DNA from: Paguma larvata
Lineage: Eukaryota; Chordata; Mammalia; Carnivora; Viverridae
Direction: 5' to 3'
NCBI GenBank assembly: GCA_030068075.1
Contig: CM057826.1
Coordinates: forward strand, 97,143,804 to 97,207,803
DNA: 64,000 nt
A model generated the notes under the pieces. The model had not been told where the DNA came from, searched no databases, and saw nothing but the letters and a program-made list of their open reading frames with translations. This document shows, in pieces, positions 21,656 to 31,535 of this stretch. The position numbers were made by a program, and so were the translations under genes. The first letter of the stretch is position 1, and every line of letters begins with the position of its first letter.

Positions 21656-22735
21656 TATTGTTTTTAATCACCATCAACAGGACACATGAGCCCCAGTGTT
21701 CTTGGCTTTATCAGGGAAGTTACTATTGATTTTCCACCAGATTCTCTAGGTCTAATACAGACTAGGTTAGGGTCCTTCATGGCCTTAGTACCTTTGGGGG
21801 TGGCTTATATCTTTGTCGAGAGGTAACACTCCCCTCTGCTTTGGGGCTCACTTCCCCCTTTTGGTTGTGGGAGGAGCAGCAGGCTTCATTCTGTTTTCTA
21901 AAGAACCCAATTCTTACCCCAGCCCAGTTTCATCTTGATGATTGGATGAAGTGGCCCCTCTTCGAGACCATTCCACTGTCTAGGAGCCTCAGTTATACTC
22001 ACAGTCAGTACAGGCTGGTAAAGGAGTAGGAATTCTTTTTGAAAGCTTTTCTGTGCCCTGCAGATCTGCATGTGGCTCTCCAGTGGGAGGTTGGAGATCC
22101 TAGAACCTGCTGCTGCCAGGAGAGCTCTGTGGGCATAAAGGCAGCACATATTCTCAGGTATCCACCCCCATGAATGGTTTTTAAACAAGTTGCTTCTGGA
22201 ATATGTCTCTACTAATAATGTCTTTCATTTATGCAGTGATAATAACCCAAGCGTGCAGCTCCGTGACAGGGCTGGGCCTGACAAGGCCTCCTCCCTGCCA
22301 CTGTTGTGTGTAGGTAGATAATGTGTTTTCAGCGTTTCTCTGGAGCAGGAAGCAAACACCAACAATTGAGGGATAGGCTGGGGTGGGTGTGGAAAGCTGC
22401 TTCCCAAAACAGCACCATGCTGTGGCATTTATTCTTAAAGAAAAACTATTATGGCAGGATTGAAAGTTCTGTGCTGCATTGTGAAGCTCTCAGGGTGGCT
22501 TTTGGTTCATCACCTTGTAAAACAATGGCGGCCACCAGCAGTTCTGGGGCTGCTAGCTGAGCACAGCGCAGGGCTCAAGACTACTGTCCTGTACTGCTTG
22601 GCACACACACAAAACAAGAAGACAGGAATAGCTAAACATCCAGGGCACTTACTTAGTGGCTCTCATCTGGCCCTTACCTAGTCTGCCCATGAGTAATAGC
22701 CAGAGCTCCTAACTACTACCGAGTTCTTCCCTCTC
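21656..22735. other. Unassigned non-coding sequence
   Basis: No repeat or gene recognised. Open frames of 61-96 codons overlap on both strands without recognised domains. Confidence 0.4.
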
Positions 22736-22739
22736 ATGG

Positions 22740-22945
22740 GATTAGATTTCTGTTTTTGTATCCCATGTCCACCTCCTATGTGACTTTGGGTAAGGTGTTT
22801 GACCTCTCTCAGCCAGTCTGATCCTTTGTAAATGGAGATGATAGTACCATGCTCCTGGTAATAAGTGTTAAATGAGACATTTTGTGTAGAGGCTGAGCAA
22901 AGGCCTGGCCCATGATCAATGCTCAATGAATGCCAGTGAAGGTAT
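22740..22945 (+). mobile_element. MIR SINE
   Basis: TGTGACTTTGGGTAAGGTGT TTGACCTCTC, TTTGTAAATGGAGATGATAG TACCATGCTCC, GTGTTAAATGAGACATT and GCCTGGCCCATGATCAATGC TCAATGAATG form a nearly complete MIR. Confidence 0.93.
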
Positions 22946-23240
22946 CATCATTATTACTCCTTCAGGGGTTTGAGCTTTTGCCTTGTCCTGCCTCCCAGGC
23001 TATCAGCTTCTTTTTGTTAAGTTGACATTTTCTTGTTTCTGAGATCTGTAGAAATGACATGTGGGCACATAAATTTCAGGTGTAACTCAGCTTCATTTAC
23101 ATGTCATAGATGGCATTACAGGACTATTTTTCTAGGGAAATGTCACAATTTCATTATTCAGTGCCTCACGTTCTGCTTTGACTCATGCCATTTCCTCTGA
23201 GTTAATCCGCCAATGGTGGTAGTTTTCTGGGGAACTGCAC

Positions 23241-23346
23241 AAAATACGGAACGCTTTGTGAATGTGCATGTCATCCTTACAGAGGGGCCATGCTAATCTT
23301 CTCTGTTTCGTCCCAGTTTTAATATATGTGCTGCTGAAGCGAGCAC
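23241..23346 (-). pseudogene. RNU6 pseudogene: U6 snRNA pseudogene, full length
   Basis: On the minus strand the 106 nt begin GTGCTCGCTTCAGCAGCACA and end in a short T run, spanning the whole U6 molecule, including the conserved catalytic ACAGAGA-like region and the GATTAGCATGGCCCC block. Against the consensus as I remember it there are about 14 changes (roughly 87% identity), spread over the RNA. U6 is the catalytic core RNA of the spliceosome, transcribed by Pol III from an upstream PSE and TATA box. The upstream side here (right flank, 23347-23420) shows no TATA-like sequence at the expected distance. I therefore read it as a retroposed, promoterless copy. No target duplication was found. 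Confidence 0.93.
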
Positions 23347-23394
23347 CAGGCTGCTGGCCATCTGTCCTCTGGGAGGCAGTGCAAAGAAGGGAGC

Positions 23395-23590
23395 AAATGG
23401 AGCCTGGAATCGCTCTGCCAGGCTCAAACCATGCCTCTACCACAATTTTGCTGTTTAAATTTGGGCACATTCTGTAGTCTCCCTGTGCTTCAGATCCCTC
23501 TTTGCAAGTAGAGGAACAATAGGATCTGCCTCCAAGAGGTGCGGTGAGGATTAATACATTCATCCACAAGAAGCCCTTCACTTGGTGCTG
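23395..23590 (+). mobile_element. MIR SINE
   Basis: GGAGCCTGGAATCGCTCTGC CAGGCTCAAACC, AATTTGGGCACATTCTGTAG, CTGTGCTTCAGATCCCTCTT TGCAAGTAGAGGAACAATAG, GTGCGGTGAGGATTAATACA. Diverged MIR next to the U6 pseudogene. Confidence 0.8.
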
Positions 23591-24115
23591 GGTGAGTGCC
23601 TATGTCTCACGTCCAGGCAGGACGTGAAAGGTTCCAGTGAAAGTCTTTAAACTTATGGCCCATGAAAAACAACAGAGGTATAATGGGTGAATCTTGTTTT
23701 CCAGGATCTGAGCAATTTCTTGGGATGTAGGATTTTCAGTCCTAAACCAGGATGGGCCTGTGCAAACCAGAATGGTTGGTCATCCTATTACTATTTGCAT
23801 CTTCCATCTGTGGGGCCAAGACTGAGGAGTTTGCTCCTAGAGGATACTGGCATGGAAAGATGGCAATGTTGGTGATACTCCCTATCCCCATCGTTGTTAA
23901 TGCCTCCTCTCTCCCAAGTGCTACTGAAATCTGCGGTCTGAGACCCTACACTGTATCTCCTATCACAGATGCTGTGGTATGCTCCCCAGGAGTGGAACGT
24001 GTTGGCCGGAGGTAGTAGAAAGCCATACCTTGAGCAGAGCAACATTCATCTTAGTCTTACTTCTGAGCAATCACACTGATTTCTTGAGAGGTTGGTGCTG
24101 ATGGAAACTTGGGGT
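23591..24115. other. Unassigned non-coding sequence
   Basis: No repeat or gene recognised. Two antiparallel open frames (23752-24015 plus, 87 codons; 23791-24045 minus, 84 codons) overlap and have no nameable domain. Confidence 0.4.
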
Positions 24116-24119
24116 CCTA

Positions 24120-24270
24120 TTTTGCACCAGACTGGGAGTTGGTATACCTAGTTCTAATTTCCACTTTCCTCTTTGAGCTGTGTAACCTTGGATAAGAAGT
24201 CTAACTTCTGTGGGAATCCAATGTCCTCATCGGTAAAACAGGAAGCAATTGAGATAATCCATCTAGATTA
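24120..24270 (+). mobile_element. MIR SINE
   Basis: GAGCTGTGTAACCTTGGATA AGAAGTCTAACTTCT and CAATGTCCTCATCGGTAAAA CAGGAAGCAATTGAGATAAT match the MIR core. Confidence 0.85.
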
Positions 24271-24524
24271 TTGTGCTCCATGGGGCAGGGGCGGTGGCCA
24301 TCAGGCCATCAGGCCAGGGCCTGTATGGTGGGCACGTGATGCTGGCTGAGGGCATTAGGAGAGCAGGATGCTGCCTGGCTTCCCTGCTGGGCTTCCTTGC
24401 TTGTGCTGACACTGCTCTGCGTCTCCCTGGTGAATACTGGGTCATTTCCACATTGATGGAAGGTCTGACAACTTCATTTGCTATTACATGAGGCCATGCC
24501 CCGAAAATGTCCCACCTTGGGCAT

Positions 24525-24640
24525 ATTATTTAAGTTCTCTTAGCCTCAGTTTCCTCATCTATAAAATGAGGATAATTATAATATTTTCTTGTTGAGTTGT
24601 TGTGAGAATGGTTCATTAAAGGCGAAGTATCTGGATTCAG
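24525..24640 (+). mobile_element. MIR SINE fragment
   Basis: TCTCTTAGCCTCAGTTTCCT CATCTATAAAATGAGGATAA TTATAATA, then GTTGAGTTGTTGTGAGAATG: almost consensus MIR core. Confidence 0.93.
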
Positions 24641-24714
24641 GAGATGGATTTGTATGCAAGCATGTAAAATCAGTCTTACTATTTTATACACATATCTCAT
24701 TCTCTAGTTCAATC

Positions 24715-24830
24715 ATCAAACTCCTATTTATTGAATACTTACTGTGTGCCAGGTACTGAGCTAGGCCCTGGGGACACAGTGATGAATGGGGCAGAGCTCT
24801 CTTGGCTTCAGGGAACTCAAAGGAGGCCAA
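24715..24830 (-). mobile_element. L2 LINE 3' end
   Basis: CCTATTTATTGAATACTTAC TGTGTGCCAGGTACTGAGCT AGGCCCTGGGGACACAGTGA is a close match to the reversed L2 3' end. Confidence 0.92.
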
Positions 24831-25290
24831 AGGGATAAGTTAGCAGGTTATTTATTCTCCTTTTCCTTTTGTCTTTTTAAAACAATTTATTAAGGACTCA
24901 CTGTGGCAAAGATTGCTAGATGTCTAACCAGTATAATCTTTCCCTTTCTTTTTCCTAACAGAACCCCTATATTGCTTGGTGTGGTAAGGTGCCAACTAAA
25001 CATCGAGCCTTTGTTTTAGAGCTATGTATGTGGTTGAGGATTGGCAATGAAGTATAACTGGAAGTCAGTGAGTGGAGCTTACAGGGAAAGTTTTTTAAAG
25101 GGGGATGACCTGGCCAGAAGGCCTCACTTGTCTTTTCCCTGCATCTTCCTTCTCTTTACCTGGAACACCGAAGTGATGGCTGGAGCTCCAGTATTCACCT
25201 TATGAGTATGAGGACAAAGATCATATCCTAGGAGCTGGAAGGAGCCTAGGTCCTTTATGACATTTTGGAGTCACTGTATCTACTTCAGAC
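24831..25290. other. Unassigned non-coding sequence
   Basis: No repeat or gene recognised. Confidence 0.4.
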
Positions 25291-25299
25291 TCCACACTT

Positions 25300-25536
25300 A
25301 AAAAAAATTTTTTTTTAATATTTATTTTCGATAAAGAGAGACAGGGTATGAGAGGGGGATAGGCAGAGAGAGAGAGAGAGAGAGTGAGAGAGTTAGAGAA
25401 ACAGAATCTGAAACAGGTACCAGGATCTGAACTATCAGCACAGAGCCCGATGTGGGGCTTGAACTCATGAACTGTGAGATCATGAACTGAGCCAAAGTCA
25501 GACACTTAACCAACTGAGTCACCCAGGTGTCCCTTA
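25300..25536 (-). mobile_element. CanSINE (felid SINEC type)
   Basis: TATTTATTTTCGATAAAGAG, (GA)n block, GAACTCATGAACTGTGAGAT CATGAACTGAG, CAACTGAGTCACCCAGGTGT CCC. Perfect 11-bp target duplication ACTCCACACTT at 25289-25299 and 25537-25547. Confidence 0.96.
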
Positions 25537-25547
25537 ACTCCACACTT

Positions 25548-26007
25548 CTTACTGTATAAGGAGGAAAATACCTCTGCTTGATTTAAAACAGTATTTTAAG
25601 TCACAGATACTAGTAGCTGAACACAATTTCTAGTTGATCTATCTAATAGATGTGAAGCAAAGTGCATAAAATGATCTAATTTTCCCCTTGAATGTCAAGA
25701 AGTGAAGGTCACAGAAATCTAACAAATGAGAACTTAATGTTGAAACCCAAGACACCTATTAATCATTCCCAGTATAGACCAAGAAAAGCTGACTAAACCT
25801 GCCTGTTCTTTGTATGGCCTCCATAGGAAAGCTGAGGTTAAAATACCCTTAAATTCCTGTCTTTCTAAGGTTTGACAGCAGGGAGTTAAATTAACAGGAT
25901 TAAGTTTTTTATTTCAGCTTTTCGGCATTAGATGATGAGCCCGAATAATCTTTTTTCTTAGTAGAAGGCTCACAAATGCATACAACCTTTATCGGAAACC
26001 CAGATTG
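25548..26007. other. Unassigned non-coding sequence
   Basis: No repeat or gene recognised. Confidence 0.4.
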
Positions 26008-26202
26008 CTTGGGGCACCTGGGTGGCTCAGTTGGTTAAGCGTCTGACTCTTGATTTTGGCTCAGGTCATGATCTCAGGGTTCATTAGATTGAGCCCTGTG
26101 CTGATACTGCGGAGCCTGCTTGGGATTCTCTCTCCCTCTCTCTCTGCCCCACCTGTGTGCAAGCACACACTTTCTCTCTCGAAATAAATAAATAAACTTA
26201 AA
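26008..26202 (+). mobile_element. CanSINE (felid SINEC type)
   Basis: Head GGGGCACCTGGGTGGCTCAG TTGGTTAAGCGTC, TGCTTGGGATTCTCTCTCCC, tail GAAATAAATAAATAAACTTA. Target duplication GAAACC[C/T]AGATTG at 25995-26007 and 26203-26215. The centre is shortened (GAGCCCTGTGCTGATACTGC). Confidence 0.96.
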
Positions 26203-26319
26203 GAAACCTAGATTGTTTTATCTATCTGCATGTTCCTGTTATAGTTGTATTTTTAATAATATTAAAGCAATTTAGAATTTTTAAATTCACCTAGTGCACA
26301 TTTTACTCATTCCCAGTAA

Positions 26320-26468
26320 TAATACCAACAGTTTGCATTTACTGAGCCCTTACCCTTTGCCAGTCACTGATAAATACTTAACAAACATAGCCTCATAACT
26401 TCAACGTCCCTATTGAGAGACATGATACTACTACTGCCATTTTGCAGGAGGGAAAACTGAGACAAAGG
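26320..26468 (-). mobile_element. MIR SINE, first part (split by an LTR)
   Basis: Antisense MIR: TTTACTGAGCCCTTACCCTT TGCCAGTCACTG, CATAGCCTCATAACTTCAAC and GGGAAAACTGAGACAAAGG. It stops inside 'aactgaggcacagag'. The consensus resumes at 26998 with AAGAGAGTTTAAGTAACGTG. Confidence 0.85.
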
Positions 26469-26999
26469 TGAGGAGGGAGCATAAGGCAGGCTGAGGGCAA
26501 AGTACAAGCTAGCACACCTTCTCCCCACAACTCATCTTCCACCCCAGGTGGGATATGTGTGATATTCCTTGGACATTCCCAGCTATCCAGAAACAGGAAA
26601 GGACAAAAAAAAAAAAAAAGTGGTTAAACTGATAAGAGTCTCCATCAGTTTACAAGAAAAACACGATCCCATCAATAGCCTAAAGTCCAGGAAGTCCCTA
26701 CTGTCTAAATGTTAATGCTTTGCTAGAGTGAAAAACAACCTTAGCTTGACATAGCTAGGCCTCAAGTAATCTGTGAGTCTTTAACATATGAAAGTCTCTT
26801 TGAAAACTTCCCTTTTGACTTTCCCTCCCCTGGTCCCACAGTATGTAAGGAACCACTCTTCACAACCCCATGCAGATTTTCCTGCCCAGGGGTCCTGTTC
26901 CTGTGCTTTAATAAAATCCCTTTTTTGCACCAGAGATGTCTTTAAGAATTCTTTCTTGATCATCAACTCTGAAGCCCCATCACCCCAAAACCTCATACA
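26469..26999 (+). mobile_element. Solitary LTR of an endogenous retrovirus
   Basis: About 530 bp starting TGAGG, with a U3-like part, a polyadenylation signal AATAAA at 26910-26915 followed by CCCTTTTTTGCACCAGAGAT GTCTTTAAGAATTCTTTCTT, the usual R/U5 arrangement of a retroviral LTR. The order CCCACAGTATGTAAGGAACC before the signal is the promoter-proximal U3. No internal viral genes or second LTR lie nearby, so this looks like a solo LTR left by recombination. It splits a MIR, which fixes both edges approximately; a short imperfect duplication (ACAAAG / ACAAGA) is present. The retroviral class is not assigned. Confidence 0.8.
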
Positions 27000-27075
27000 A
27001 GAGAGTTTAAGTAACGTGTTCCAAGTCACACAACTGAGAAGTGATGATGGGATATGAAGTCAGGTAGACTTAAAA
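26998..27075 (-). mobile_element. MIR SINE, second part
   Basis: GAGAGTTTAAGTAACGTGTT CCAAGTCACACAACTGAGAA GTG continues the MIR interrupted at 26468 ('gaggttaagtaacttgcccaaggtcacacagctagtaagtg'). Confidence 0.85.
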
Positions 27076-27307
27076 GTAACTTATCCTGTCCTGAAATAGG
27101 AGAGTGACTTTGAACAAAAGCTGTTTCTTTTCATATGAACAAAGAGATATATTTTCTAGAAACTACTTAAACCTGCCCAAGCACATGATGAATTCACCCA
27201 AGATCTCAGGCAGTCTCTAGGAAGCCTCTGGTCTTAGGGGATGGTAAAGAGGATGCTCCCTTATTTGAAGGCAACCAACATATATAGTATTTGTGCATTT
27301 GCATCCT

Positions 27308-28167
27308 TGCCGGAGTCCAGCTCCAGCTAGTCCAGGAATCTCCCATGGATGAACAGTGTCAGCACGAAGAATGACTCAAGAGAGCTGCTTTATCTCTGGG
27401 ACCAGCAGACCACTCTGCTTTTCTGGTCTCAGTATTTTATTTTAAGGTAATGAGTTACATTACATCAGTGAGCATTACTTTTCCTTAGAAGATAGTTAAA
27501 GAAAGAAGACAGTGTGTATTATGTCGATTCCCCAGACCATGAGGGAGAGTCTTATCTTAGCTATTTTAAGATTATACACTGTTTTTGCCAGGAAGAAAGC
27601 AGTGTTGTTAGTGTAACCTTGAGTGAGCAGGTGGCACCACACATTGTTACCTTAAGATCCATGCCAATCATCTATAGACAGGTCAGGAGTCCCTTTGTCT
27701 AGCTTCCTAAAATACAATGGGGGAAGTGTAACTCATTTGGCAAGGACATAATTCTCTAATGCCTGCCTAAGTTCCTCTGCTTATGAGTGAGTGAATTTAT
27801 ACAACAGAGGCCTAACGTCTACATAAGTTACACTAATTTTAGCCAACTCATAACTGTTATTTTGTATGATCAATTTGTGTAACCCTTCCCCAAGATGCAG
27901 CTTTGCAGTTACTTCTAGCCAGGCTACTCTCATTCAGATGTTATCCATCAAGGCATCATACTCCAGGTCCCTTTTTCCATATGCCATAAAACAAAAAAGC
28001 ATTATATCACTTGAGGCCAACCAGAGCAGTTCAAGAAGTCCAGGCCTGAAAGGTTATTAGAAGGAGGTAGTATTGGGACACCATTTGGTCAGCAAGAGAC
28101 TTTGCAACATTTGCCTTATCCACACAGGGAGGCTTCTCAACCTGTGAGCCCATGACGGCTCCTGACA
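27308..28167 (-). mobile_element. Solitary LTR of an endogenous retrovirus (probable)
   Basis: Reads TGCCGG at the left and GACA at the right on the plus strand, so the element has TG...CA ends, flanked by a perfect 6-bp repeat CATCCT (27302-27307 and 28168-28173). On the minus strand an AATAAA lies at 27436-27441, followed by a pyrimidine-poor R/U5-like stretch (AGCAGCTCTCTTGAGTCATT) that ends at GACTCCGGCA. A 6-bp duplication is typical of class II (beta-like) retroviruses. No viral genes are seen. The right border rests on the duplication only; recognition of the R/U5 is moderate. Confidence 0.6.
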
Positions 28168-28173
28168 CATCCT

Positions 28174-28430
28174 CATTTAGAACATCTGAATTCCATGATC
28201 ATTCACTTAAGCAGGGGGAAAGGAAGACAGAAGAGACATTCAGTATTCAATGCCTGATAAGTAACCAAGTGCTTATCAGAATGATAGCCTGCTTGATAAC
28301 ATACCTTTGTTGGCTTCCTTCTCTTACCTGTCTCCCTTATCAGCACTTCCTGGGATCACCTCCCAAATAAATGTCTTGTGTTCAAATCCTTGTCTCAGGA
28401 TCTGCTTCTGAGGAACTCAAATTAATACTC
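28174..28430 (+). mobile_element. Possible old LTR or other ancient repeat
   Basis: CCCAAATAAATGTCTTGTGT TCAAATCCTTGTCTCAGGAT CTGCTTCTGAGGAACTCAAA is a phrase common to many mammalian copies, with a polyadenylation-type AATAAA before 'cttgtctcagg(g/a)tctgcttctgg'. It looks like the R/U5 end of an old LTR; family not assigned. Confidence 0.45.
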
Positions 28431-28434
28431 ACAT

Positions 28435-28570
28435 TATCTACAACATCCATCCATCCATCCATCCATCCACTTAACCTTACCAATCTACCAAATGCCAGGA
28501 AACATATGCGATACTCAAGATAAGATATAAATAAATCACTGCCCTCGAACTACAGTTGTTCAGTTGAATG
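28435..28570 (-). mobile_element. L2 LINE 3' fragment with (CATC)n
   Basis: A (CATC)n tract (28445-28469) is followed by AAATGCCAGGAAACATATGC, AGATATAAATAAATCACTGC CC: the reversed L2 end, diverged. As at 591, the tetranucleotide sits at the L2 3' terminus. Confidence 0.6.
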
Positions 28571-28689
28571 ACTTTATATTTCTCTTATAACCAGGCAGAG
28601 ATATTTGATACAATGGCTTCCAAAGAAGCAATGAGAAGACTGAGAATTCCCTGGTGAGACTCTTGAAGAGGGCTTTCCTAGCAGAGTCA

Positions 28690-28770
28690 CCCCTGCAGGA
28701 GCAGACAGAGTCTTGTACACAGGAGGTATTCAAGAAATACTTACTGAATGAGTACACAAATGGGCAGAAA
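28690..28770 (+). mobile_element. L2 LINE 3' tip
   Basis: TACACAGGAGGTATTCAAGA AATACTTACTGAATGAGTAC matches the sense L2 terminus ('cacatagtaggcgctcaataaatatttgttgaatgaatg'). Confidence 0.8.
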
Positions 28771-29385
28771 GAAAGATGGATTAATTATAGAGTAGATTAC
28801 GTTTTCTATGGGATCCATCTCCCTTGTTTTAATTCATAATTAAAATACTATCTCAGAAAAATCAAGAAACTCACTCAGGTGAGGTGAATGTGAGATCCCT
28901 TTCAGCAAGGATTTTACCTTTAAAAGAAGAGGGAGCAGGGAGATCGATGAACCCAAAGAACGACTTCTGTGCAGGTGTGGAGAGATTTGGGGGTGGCAGT
29001 CTTTTTGGTATGCCTCAAATCAAAGAATACAATAAGGTTAATCCCAGATGCAAGAATGAACAACACCATGTTTTGAGTTCCTGTCCTATCAGCTATGTGT
29101 AATCCATGATCTATTGCTTATAATTCCTTATTATTTGGAAGTTCTAAGAATGACACCTCTTAATCCTGTGCACCCTGCCAAATGGAGAGGCCTGATGAGG
29201 CTTGAGCCCTGAAGAGTTGCCAAAAAGATAAAGGGTGCAAATAATTGGTGTTATAGAAGAGTTCGTGATAGGCTTTTGTTTCATGGTGGGCTCCTGGAGT
29301 ACTTTATGGAGTCTTCGGAAGGGGCTGAAGCTGGTACTTGAATCATGCATAGGATTTGGCTGGGCAAAGAGAATAGTGTTAGTCC
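28771..29385. other. Unassigned non-coding sequence
   Basis: No repeat or gene recognised. Confidence 0.4.
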
Positions 29386-29389
29386 TCAC

Positions 29390-29560
29390 TTATCGACTAC
29401 TTCCTGTGTGAAGGCTCTGGGGTAAGGGTTCCTGAGCAGAATCTCCTTCCTTTAATTTTCCCTAAACCCAAACAGGCATCTATATCATTATTCCCATTTA
29501 AGACAAACGTTAGAAGAGTTAAATAATGTGCTCATATGAAAACAATGAATAAAAGGCAGT
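29390..29560 (-). mobile_element. MIR SINE (diverged)
   Basis: TATCATTATTCCCATTTAAG ACAAACGTTAGAAGAGTTAA ATAATGTGCTCATA corresponds to the antisense 'attattcccattttacagatgaggaaact...ggttaagtaacttgc' part; the 5' side is weak. Confidence 0.65.
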
Positions 29561-30125
29561 GCAAATGCTTCCAGAGCCTCTTTAGTAGCCATTTTGAACC
29601 ACTCTACTGCTGTGCTATTTCTTATGGGCACATAAGGGCCTGGTAGTGAAGTTAGAAATAGAAAAAAAAAAAAAAAAGCAGCATTCTTCAGTGATCATGG
29701 CCTTGGGAGAGTGTCAGGACAAGATTTTATCCACAGCTTCCTCAGTGGCAAGTATCCTCGTAGGTCTGAACCAGTCAGAGTGGAGTTAGGGGCAGTCTCT
29801 TATCTCTTCCATACAGTGTGTAACACACCAGTAGGTTTTTCTATCTAAGTGTTGACAGTGGGTCATTCAGGTGTGTGCTCAGGTGTCTCATGCAGAGAAG
29901 GCTTTAGCAACCCAGGTGGAACCTAAGTGGGAAACAGGATAAATTCTGACTGGGTGCAGCTATGGGCTGTGGAGCAGAACGGCTCCCCCCTTTACAAGGG
30001 TTCAGCTTGAGACACACTTGAATGTCAAGTACTCTTGTACCATGGCCTTGCTGCCAGAAAGGTTGGGATGCATGAAAATGGAACCTCCATGAGGACTTGC
30101 CTTATTGTGTACTTCATCTATTGCC
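29561..30125. other. Unassigned non-coding sequence
   Basis: Only a poly-A run (29661-29677) stands out. No repeat family or gene recognised. Confidence 0.4.
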
Positions 30126-30129
30126 ACTG

Positions 30130-30655
30130 TTGTTCTTTTAAAAATTTTTACTTGGGGTAAATCACACATAATATAAAATTGACATAAGTGCATAGTTTAG
30201 TAGTGTTAAGTACATTTGCATTGCTTGCAACCAATGTCCAGAACTCTTTTCGTCTTGCAAAACTGAAACTCTACACCCATTAAATAATTCCTCATTCACA
30301 CTACCCCCAGTCCCCAGCAATCACCATTCTACTTTTTGACTATATGAATTTGAATATTTTAGATAGCTCATCTAACTGTTATTGTATAGTATTTATTTTT
30401 TGACTGGTTTATTTCATTTAGCATAATGTCCTCAAGGTTCATCCACGTGGTAGCAGGCGTGGGGATTTCCTTCCTTTTTAAGGCTTGAGAGTACTCCATT
30501 GATGTTCACACCACATTTTATTAACCATTCATCTGTTCATGGACACTCAGGTTGCTTCTACGTTTTGGCTATTGTGAATAACACTGCTCATGAATATAGG
30601 TGTGCAAAAACTGTTTTGAGATCCTGTTTTCAATTTTTCTGGGATCTAGCCCATT
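30130..30655 (-). mobile_element. Old L1 3' end (L1MB-like)
   Basis: Antisense L1: AAATCACACATAATATAAAA TTGAC, CTACACCCATTAAATAATTC, GTCCCCAGCAATCACCATTC TACTTTTTGACTATATGAAT, CATGTTTAGCATAATGTCC-type text (TTCATTTAGCATAATGTCCT), CATTCATCTGTTCATGGACA CTCAGGTTGCTTC, GGCTATTGTGAATAACACTG. Typical order of the 3'UTR and ORF2 end of L1MB-grade elements. A CanSINE lies just to the right. Confidence 0.92.
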
Positions 30656-30730
30656 GTTTCTCATGTTCAATGGCCACAGTAGACAAAAAGAAAGGGGAAA
30701 CTACCAAAAAGTAAAAAACTTCACCAAAAG

Positions 30731-30929
30731 GGGGTGCTTGGGTGGCTGAGTCAGTTGAGCGTCTGACTCTTGATTTTGGTTTAGGTCATGGTCTCATGAT
30801 TAGTTTGAGTCCCACATTGAGTTCTGTGCTGACAGCATGGATCCTGCTTGGGATTCTCTCTCTCTCTCTGCTCCTTCCCTGCACAATTGCTCTCTCTCAT
30901 AAATAAATACATAAACATTAATAAAAAAA
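30731..30929 (+). mobile_element. CanSINE (felid SINEC type)
   Basis: Head GGGTGCTTGGGTGGCTGAGT, TCATGGTCTCATGATTAGTT, tail CATAAATAAATACATAAACA. Perfect 14-bp target duplication ACTTCACCAAAAGG at 30718-30731 and 30930-30943. Confidence 0.96.
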
Positions 30930-30943
30930 ACTTCACCAAAAGG

Positions 30944-31440
30944 TTGCAAATGGCAACTTTCACCTCCTAACCTCCTTCACCTCCTACCCCTCACCTCAGC
31001 AGAGGGCAGGGAGTGGTTGGGCTTTAGAGACTTGAAAAAAACAATTGCCCTGGAATTGCTATGTGCTGACTTTCAAAGACATCCAAATGTACCTAAAGAC
31101 AGACCTGCAGAGACAGGGGCTGGATTGAGGCGAGACCTGACAGGTCCCATGGTTGCCAAGGCAAAGGCGGCAAACTCAAGTCTTGTCTTACCTACTTGAG
31201 GCAGCAGAAATGCTAGTATCTCTAGAGCAGCCCAAGATACACATAATAGACATATAATACGAGCCATATATGCAGTTTCCATTTCTCAGCTTTCAGATTA
31301 CAATAGTAGAAAGAAACAGGAGAACATGATTTTAATAATACATTTTATTGAACTCAACATACCCAACATGTTAGCATTTCAACATGTACACAATCAGGAA
31401 ATTATTACTGAGATATTCTACTTTCTTTTCTTCATGTAAA
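30944..31440. other. Unassigned non-coding sequence
   Basis: No repeat or gene recognised. Confidence 0.4.
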
Positions 31441-31535
31441 AATCTTAGAAATCTGGTATGTAATGTACAGTTACGGCACATCTCCTTGGGGACAAGCCAC
31501 CTTTCAAGTGCTCCCTAACTACATGGGACCAGGGG
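31440..31535 (+). mobile_element. Possible MER3-like DNA transposon fragment
   Basis: TACGGCACATCTCCTTGGGG ACAAGCCACCTTTCAAGTGC TCCCTAAC ... ACTGAACTGGG resembles the 'cagtcgcactagccacatttcaagtgctcaatagccacatg' hAT-type repeat. Short and diverged. Confidence 0.45.

Noticed and set aside
23241..23346. Functional U6 snRNA gene
   Set aside because: About 14 changes from consensus and no upstream Pol III promoter elements visible.
26469..28167. A provirus with two LTRs
   Set aside because: The two LTR-like segments differ in sequence and orientation, each has its own boundary evidence, and there is no room or coding sequence for viral genes between them.
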